Source of the DNA: Neonectria sp. B-13
Taxonomy: Eukaryota; Ascomycota; Sordariomycetes; Hypocreales; Nectriaceae
Reading direction: 5' to 3'
NCBI GenBank assembly: GCA_002682825.1
Contig: NOKP01000001.1
Span: 1,452,464 to 1,516,463, forward strand
DNA length: 64,000 nucleotides
Shown: in pieces, positions 57,954-64,000 of the stretch
Numbering within the stretch: position 1 is the stretch's first letter
Layout: each line of letters starts with the position of its first letter
Position numbers and translations under genes: made by a program
Notes under the pieces: generated by a model
The model's database searches: none
The model's input: only the letters and a program-made list of their open reading frames with translations
Told to the model about the DNA's origin: nothing

Positions 57954-60138
57954 GGCGATGGCCGCTCCTCCACCTCCGAAGAAGGCGTGTATCCTGACAG
58001 TTGGCAAAGGCTATATAGCATGTGCACGCTGGGAGCAAGCTGGAGCTGGGTCGTGGGCCAGATTTGAGGGTGAGCTTGAGGTCGACGGCGAGAATGACGT
58101 TGGGCGGCGAAGCTGGGAAAGTGCCTGGTGACGTGGGTTGGAGTCTTTTTGTTGCGGAGCGCGGAGCGGAACGTAGTCCGCGGAGGGAGTAGTTCGTGGA
58201 CTGTTGGGGGGCGAATGGGGCCTTGACTAGAACCAGAACGCAAACGTCTCCGAGAATGGCAGTGCTTCGAACTAGCTTTTGGGTCGAGCTCTTCTGGAGA
58301 GGTTTGAGAATGAAGGGAAAAGAAGGGCAACGAGAGACGATATTGGGAATGGGTGGTGGTGATGTAAAGCAGGAGCCAGGCAGTGTGGGATTGCCTCAGT
58401 CAATCACAAGCCAAGCAATCCAGCACTCACTCCCACGGCCACAAGGGGAAGGAACGTACATACAGTGGTCATAAAGGTACTTTCCGCCTGGCTTCCCAGT
58501 TTCCACCTCACTTTGAGGCTCGAGTGCGCATAGCGCGTGGGGGGGCCCCAGTGGTCGATGTTAGTGGCCTCATCCTGCTATAAGGACGCTGCTCCCGGCG
58601 TGCTAGTGGGTGTGTTTTGGGTAACCGGTGAAGGGTGAAGGGGCGCTGGAGTGGAGGTTTGGCCCTCAGGGTTCTCACCTCCCGTTAAAGTCGACTCATC
58701 ATTGGATACAACATCCGCACGCCCATCGCCCCTCGTAAACTGATAGATTTTGGTGAGACATAAGAGTACATGCGTCCTGAAAGGTGTGTGTTCTCCCTAA
58801 TAAAGTGTGCTTGAAAAAGATGGACATCTAGGTAGGAAAAGCGATGTCCGAGAACGGTGTCATCTTCAGTGTTGGCGAAGAGTCCACTCCAGACGCCGAA
58901 CGCTAAACGAAAAGCCCCAGCGCGGCCTCATCCACTGGGAACGTGATGCTGACACCACAAATGGGCCCATGCTCTGACATTCTTGTCTCTACCCCAGATG
59001 CGACGGGTTAGCGAAAACAGAGCGTCTTGAGCATCTTTTGGAAGTAGACGGGGGGGGGGTTATGCTCTGGCGGAGGAGGGAATCGAAAACGTTGCATTCG
59101 TTAAAACAGCATCAGCTCGGGCGGCGAATCAAACCCTAGCATTTTGTCATCGTTGGGCTGAGTGCGAGCCTCAGCGCAAATACTGTACCACAGGCCCCTA
59201 GTTGGTGTCACAAGGGGTTGAATGTTAAGCCGACCCAGGGGCTTCGTCAATGACCATTCAAAAGTCGCAGGAGCACGCATGCCCCGTTACGATGAGCCTA
59301 GAGAGATCGCAGAATTATTGACAATATCATCTTCAACTAGTAGAGGGCCAGAGCCCAGAGTCTAGTCTCGCCCGCTTGGTATGGTCGGTCGAGGAAAGCT
59401 GCGGACACGGCGGATCTCGCGGCTCGGCCGACTTTGACATTGTGCAACAAACACCCGGATGGCCTAGAGGCTGGCCGTGGCATTCCCCAGCTGTAATAAA
59501 CCCAACGCAAGTGGTGACACCAACAACGGAAGGATGCATTCGAGCTTTCAGGGGACGCTCAAGACTCGGTCGGGGTTGTCCAGCGTCTTCAAGGGCTGAC
59601 ATGAACGAATCTAGCCCTAGCTCGCTTGCATCCTACCAGCTCATCAATACGTACCAGTATATACACGGATACTACGAACGTATAACTAGGCATAGCATCT
59701 AGTCCATACAGTCAATCAGATAGCCCGATAAATTCCATTCCAGGCCGCGGGAGCTCTATCTGATTAGCTTCCGCAATCCCTCCAAGTCCAAGCTCGCAGC
59801 CTACTGACGTCAATGCCGGTGGACCCCCACGATCCCGGCAGGACCCTTGATCTACTATCGGCGGAAAATCCCCGGCTCCCCAGCTTCCACGCGCCCAGAA
59901 TTTTGTGTCGGTTTCAGTGCTCCAAAGGCCAAGCTCTCAAGGAAGCGTCAGCCTGCTGAATCCAAGACATCACGAGGCTCCTAGTCGACGTGCAATTGGG
60001 CCACCCGTCTCCCCTCGTGACCTTCCGCGCGACATCCGTTCTTGTCCCGTGTTCTGGTCCCCGGAAGTTGTATTCAATTCCTCGTTTCCCCCCTCACCGA
60101 CAACTTCACCGATCCTCGCCGCTTCCGTCTTCACCACC
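57954..60138. other. 2.2-kb divergent intergenic region, ZIP / NUC1
   Basis: Promoter of the ZIP gene at the left, of NUC1 at the right (59740-60138 with a CT-rich leader). ORFs at 58196-58583 and 59333-59702 have no domain or codon-use support. No repeats noticed except a short G-run at 59049. Confidence 0.6.
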
Positions 60139-61176
60139 ATGTCCAAGGCCACCTTCGCTACTATCGCCATCGGCGCTGGAGGCGGCGCTGCCTTCACTGC
60201 CGCGCTCTACTCCCTCCGAGGCGGCAAGACCTCTGAGATCCAGCAAGCTACACCTCCGCCCACAACCGCCAACTTCATCTCCGCCCCCGCGCCGCCCGCC
60301 GCATCGCTCGGCGTCCCGACCTCGCAGGTCTTCGGCCCGCCCGCCGTCGTCCCTCCCTCCGCTCCCCTCGCCCCCGTCGGCGCCCCCGCCAACCCGGCCG
60401 GCCTTTTCGAATATGGCTTCCCCGGCCCCGTCGCCGACCTCGCCGTCCGTACCGCCCTCATCTCCAGCTACGACCGCCGCACCCGCAACCCCCACTGGGT
60501 CGTCGAGCACATCACCCCCGAGTCCCTCGCCCGCCGCGAGGGCGACCGCAAGCACTCCAACTTCGTCGAGGACGACAGCGTGCCCCCCAAGTTCCGCGCC
60601 CTCCTCAAGGACTACTTCCGCAGCGGCTACGACCGCGGTCACCAGGTCCCCGCTGCCGACTGCAAGTGGTCCCAGCAGGCCATGGACGACACCTTCTACC
60701 TCTCAAACATGTGCCCCCAGGTCGGCGAGGGCTTCAACCGCGACTACTGGGCCCATTTCGAGGACTTCTGCCGCCGCTTGACCGTCAAGTACCCCTCCGT
60801 CCGCATCGTCACCGGTCCCCTCTACCTGCCCAAGCAGGACCCCGTCGACAAGAAATGGTACGTCAAGTACGAAGTCATTGGCAACCCGCCCTCCGTCGCC
60901 GTCCCCACCCACTTCTACAAGGTCATCTTCGCCGAAGATGGCAGGGCCGGCGGCAACGTTGCCCTCGGCGCCTTCGTCCTCCCCAACGCGAAAATCAGCA
61001 ATGCCAAGCCCCTCACCGACTTCGAGGTGCCCCTCGAGGCCGTTGAGCGCGCCAGCGGTCTTGAATTCGCCTCCAAGCTGCCCGTCCAGCGAAGGCGCCG
61101 CTTGTGTGCTGACGCCACCTGCGCCCTGGTCATCCGGGAGTTTGCTGATAAGCAAAAGGCCTTCCCAAAGGCGTAG
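60139..61176 (+). CDS. NUC1: Mitochondrial DNA/RNA endonuclease G
   Basis: Single exon, 345 residues. Start MSKATFATIAIGAGGGAAFT at 60139; the open frame goes upstream to 59905 but with low-complexity sequence. Residues 1-28 form a hydrophobic, mitochondrial-type anchor, followed by a Pro/Ala-rich linker to residue 90. The beta-beta-alpha metal nuclease domain starts at LFEYGFPGP: SYDRRTRNPHWVVEH, YFRSGYDRGHQVPAADCKWS (DRGH at 165-168, catalytic H168), MDDTFYLSNMCPQVGEGFNR (Mg-ligand N200 in FNRDYW). All motif residues are present, so an active enzyme is expected. Yeast Nuc1 and animal EndoG sit between the mitochondrial membranes, degrade nucleic acids and, on release, take part in cell death. 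Coding DNA is notably C-ending (high GC3), as for a strongly expressed gene. Confidence 0.95.
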   Translation: MSKATFATIAIGAGGGAAFTAALYSLRGGKTSEIQQATPPPTTANFISAPAPPAASLGVPTSQVFGPPAVVPPSAPLAPVGAPANPAGLFEYGFPGPVADLAVRTALISSYDRRTRNPHWVVEHITPESLARREGDRKHSNFVEDDSVPPKFRALLKDYFRSGYDRGHQVPAADCKWSQQAMDDTFYLSNMCPQVGEGFNRDYWAHFEDFCRRLTVKYPSVRIVTGPLYLPKQDPVDKKWYVKYEVIGNPPSVAVPTHFYKVIFAEDGRAGGNVALGAFVLPNAKISNAKPLTDFEVPLEAVERASGLEFASKLPVQRRRRLCADATCALVIREFADKQKAFPKA

Positions 61177-61606
61177 AGGATGTATATATACAAGCGGATA
61201 GTGTATTTGTATGGATTTAGGAGGCATTGCATTGACTTTCTAGCTTAGATAGTCTCAGGAGCTTGGATCCCTTACGCTTGGCACATGTAGTTACAGGCTT
61301 ACATGAGGCATGCACGTTACATATAAACGCGTGATAAGATAACTTCACGAAGCTGACTGTGATAATACCACATGCCAACAACGGCATCTCAGTCATGCAA
61401 TAGCTGGTCAATGGAAACAAGGTCATTTTGAAATTTATAGACCTCTGTTGATCTACTTATCTGTTTCCTAGTAGTAGTACTCGCAAAGACATGCCTGCTC
61501 CCTTTGAAAAGGGATCCATGATAGTGAGGTGCATCGACTTTTTCTCAACCAGAACCAACGCCGGAGGGTATCGACCTGTCGACTTCGCAAATAGACGTCA
61601 TCCGAT
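61177..61606. other. Convergent spacer, NUC1 / PFS2
   Basis: 3' UTRs; AT-rich, nothing else seen. Confidence 0.7.
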
Positions 61607-64000
61607 TTATCTGATCCGATTGTACTTCCCATATCGCTGCTCCTGTTGCAAACTCTCCTCCTGGCTGGGCAACGGGGCTCGTCGTCGCGCATTGCTCTTG
61701 TCGAAATCAGAGCCAGGCATAGGTGGTGGTGGGACAGGAATGGGGAAGTTGCCTGGGGGAGGCAGACTCCCCAAGGGGGGGAGAAGTCCTGGAGGCAATG
61801 ATCCAGGGGGTGGGAGCGGGACACCGGCCTTCTTCATAAGCTCAATAAGCTGGGCAGGGTCAGGAGGGTTGTTAGGGTCCAGGCCCGGGAGAGGAGGCGG
61901 GGGAGCGCCGTTGAGTCCAGGCAGAGGGAAAGGAAGTGGTGGAGGGGGGGCGCCCATGTTCGCACCCACTCCAGGGATGATTGGTGGCGGCAAGGCAGAG
62001 CCAAGACCAGGCACGCCTCCGCCCAGGGGAAGTCCTGGGATGCCCGGAAGCCCAGGGACGCCACCCTTCTGCGTATCCTGGTCAACCAACGCTTCCATTT
62101 CGTCCTCCAGTTGCTGCTGCTCCTCCTCCTGTCGTTGACGTCGGTTGCCGCGACGGTCCCACGTTCCTTGAGCCTCGGCAGCTGCCTCACCGATATGGTA
62201 CCGGTCTTGGAAGACGTCGGTATCACCTGGCCGGGCACGAGTCCAGAAGCGAGTAATTCTGTCGTTCGATCCAGAAGCGAGAATATGCCCAAGAGGATGC
62301 CAGTCGAGAGACCAGATAGCATAGTCATGGGCATATGGAACCTTGTGCGTGGGCCAGATAGACTGAGCAGGTGCCGTGATCGGGTCAGGGCTGTCGTAGG
62401 GCGCAACAGTCAGTGGCTGCCCTGGTGGTGGGTTGGGGGTATCCAGGAGGTAATGGAACAGCGAGCCATCCATGCCACCAGTGCTCAGCAGGTTGGGGTG
62501 AATTGGATGCCAGGCTATGGTGGAAATGTCCTTCTCATGACCCTTGAGAAGGACAATGTCACGCATCATCCTGAGATCGAAAACTCGAGCGGTTTGGTCT
62601 CGGGCAGACGTGGCCAGGCAAGCACCACGGACCTTCTCAAACATGACCTTGGTGATGGTGCTCTTGTGGCCATGGAGAGTTGTGAGGCATCGACTGGTAC
62701 GAGGATCCCACAGCTTGACCAAGTGATCCTTAGATCCAGACACCAGCAATCCTTTGGTTGGATGCCAGTCGACACTCTTGGCATCCCAGCCGTGGCCCTC
62801 GAGCTTCGACTCCATTGAACCCAAGGCAAAATCGAAGATCTTGAGCGTTGAATCATCACTAGCCGTAACAAACTTGGAGTCGTTGGGGCTGAAGGCCATA
62901 TCTCGGATGGGGTCTGTGTGAGCATTGATACTTTGGACATTGTTGAAGTTTGGCTGCCAGTACTTGATGACTCCATCGTGGTCAGCCGAAATAAGCCAAT
63001 CGTCGCTGTGGGAGTATTCCAGGGAGCGGATGGCCGAGTCGTGGGCCTGCATGATGGTTTCGAAGTTGAAGCCTGTTCCGTTCCATAGAGTAAATTCGCC
63101 ACTTGTAGAGGCAGTCAACAGTCGTCGGCCTTCTGGGGTCCATCGAACGACGTTAATGGGATGCTTGATCTTGTTGAGAGATGAGTGGAGGTGCTTGATA
63201 GGAATGCTATCGCCAGCTTGTGTTGGCCTGGCTGCAGGCGGGATCATCTATACAACACCGTTAGCAACAACTTAGCTAGTTATCAAGACAGAACTTACAT
63301 TGACGATGTAGCTAGGGCTTGGCCGCTCAGCTTCGCCAATATAGCCACCCTTGTAGTTTGGCACTCGGTTGTGCTGCCAATGCGTGACGGTAGCGCCATA
63401 GTCGCTCACGGGTCCTGTTGGGTTCACAGTTAGACCCTCGAACAAGACCGCCTTATCTCGATTTCTATCATCCATGACCAAAGCGATACTGAGGGAATGT
63501 GGGATTAAGTGAGATCGTTCCACAGTGGACTACCCAAGAGCGACCAAAGTAACACTCCAAGGAAGCTGTTGACGAAGCCAGTTGTTGGTAGAGCAAGGAG
63601 AGGGTTCAAGGTGGTGATGTAAGGAAACTATATACAGGTTCAAGGCCTCCATAGTGAGAATCCATGCCGATACAGTGAATGGCAAAGAATAGGAGTCGAG
63701 GGCCATTGTGTTTGTGACAATAGGGCTCCATCTATTAGGATGCATCATCGGGGGCAGTGACGCCCTTGAATGTGCATTGTGAACTGAATCTGAACCTCTT
63801 CACATTCTGCCACTTAGCAGGAAGTCACCTAAATCGGCGACATCCAAAGATGGAAATTTCACGGAGGCAGGAATGAGAATAATAGAAAGACTCACGTCGA
63901 CCCCTGACTTTGACAAACCCATCCTGCCCCTGACCGCCACCTCGGTCGCCATGGTCGCCGCGGTCACCTCGGTCGCCTCGATCGCCGCGGTCGCCGCGGT
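61607..64000 (-). CDS. PFS2: Polyadenylation factor subunit PFS2 (WDR33-like), 5' end outside window
   Basis: Three visible exons, complement(61607..63247, 63299..63414, 63896..>64000). Exon 1 (partial) is an RGD repeat followed by [15 protein letters not shown]; the 481-nt intron 1 (GTGAGT...GTCTAAC...CCAACAG) restores [13 protein letters not shown], and intron 2 (GTAAGT...TATAG) joins SYIVN to [10 protein letters not shown] separate ATG at 63475 would give [15 protein letters not shown], but that stretch is intronic in this model. Seven WD40 repeats follow (for example [80 protein letters not shown], [20 protein letters not shown]), a charged helix, and a long Pro/Gly-rich tail ending [20 protein letters not shown]. 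Pfs2 is the WD40 scaffold of the cleavage and polyadenylation factor that recognises the poly(A) signal in the nucleus. Confidence 0.92.

Noticed and set aside
63272..63523. ATG at 63475 ([10 protein letters not shown]) as PFS2 start
   Set aside because: Good branch site and acceptor lie just downstream at 63415 and a conserved-looking upstream exon joins in frame, so this stretch is intron.

Overview
The window is nuclear DNA of a filamentous ascomycete (Pezizomycotina, probably Sordariomycetes; the species cannot be fixed by eye). The evidence is single genes on both strands with short GT-AG introns carrying CTAAC/CTGAC branch sites, roughly 50-60 percent GC coding DNA, AT-richer gene-poor spacers, and fungal families such as RIX1, AFI1, YPP1, a HeLo-like/ankyrin protein and a GPI-anchored GH16 protein. 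I joined most multi-exon models by hand from splice sites and frame continuity.

Layout. Left edge: 3'-truncated STM1 ribosome-preservation factor (<41-1076, -); LIM-type zinc-binding protein with an in-frame TAG (2868-4369, -); repetitive S/T-P rich basic protein (5065-7381, -). Then about 5.8 kb without a convincing gene, followed by an AP-1-type bZIP factor (13155-14749, +), GH16 GPI protein (16299-17501, -), WW-domain protein (18236-19093, +), RIX1 (19440-21724, -) divergent from a YPP1-like TPR scaffold (22598-26382, +).

The middle (26.4-43.7 kb) is accessory in character: a weak lineage-specific gene with a decayed partial copy beside it, a four-exon HeLo-like plus ankyrin gene (28922-31694, -), AT-rich spacer, MED10 (33908-34572, +), a TPR-DnaJ co-chaperone (35444-37648, -) whose stop is followed by 110 more in-frame codons ending in a membrane helix, a 100-N gap, and a fungal-specific protein (40402-42437, -).

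The right part is mainly housekeeping: myosin regulatory light chain (43918-44900, -), AFI1 (46089-48743, +), S-formylglutathione hydrolase (49289-50289, -), a small secreted eight-cysteine protein (50893-51381, -), RPB6 (53017-53656, -), TFIIIA (54066-55631, +), a ZIP zinc transporter (56105-57953, -), endonuclease G/NUC1 (60139-61176, +), and the 3'-polyadenylation factor PFS2 (61607->64000, -), which runs off the right edge in an RGD-repeat exon.

Functions cluster loosely around transcription and RNA processing (MED10, RPB6, TFIIIA, PFS2), ribosome biology (RIX1, STM1) and membrane/cytoskeleton traffic (AFI1, YPP1, myosin light chain). There is no sign of an operon, secondary-metabolite cluster or CRISPR. 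Points most worth checking are the TAG in the LIM gene, the open frame after the DnaJ stop, two GC-AG introns, a long upstream ORF before the bZIP gene, and the HeLo-like/ankyrin gene that lacks a NACHT module.
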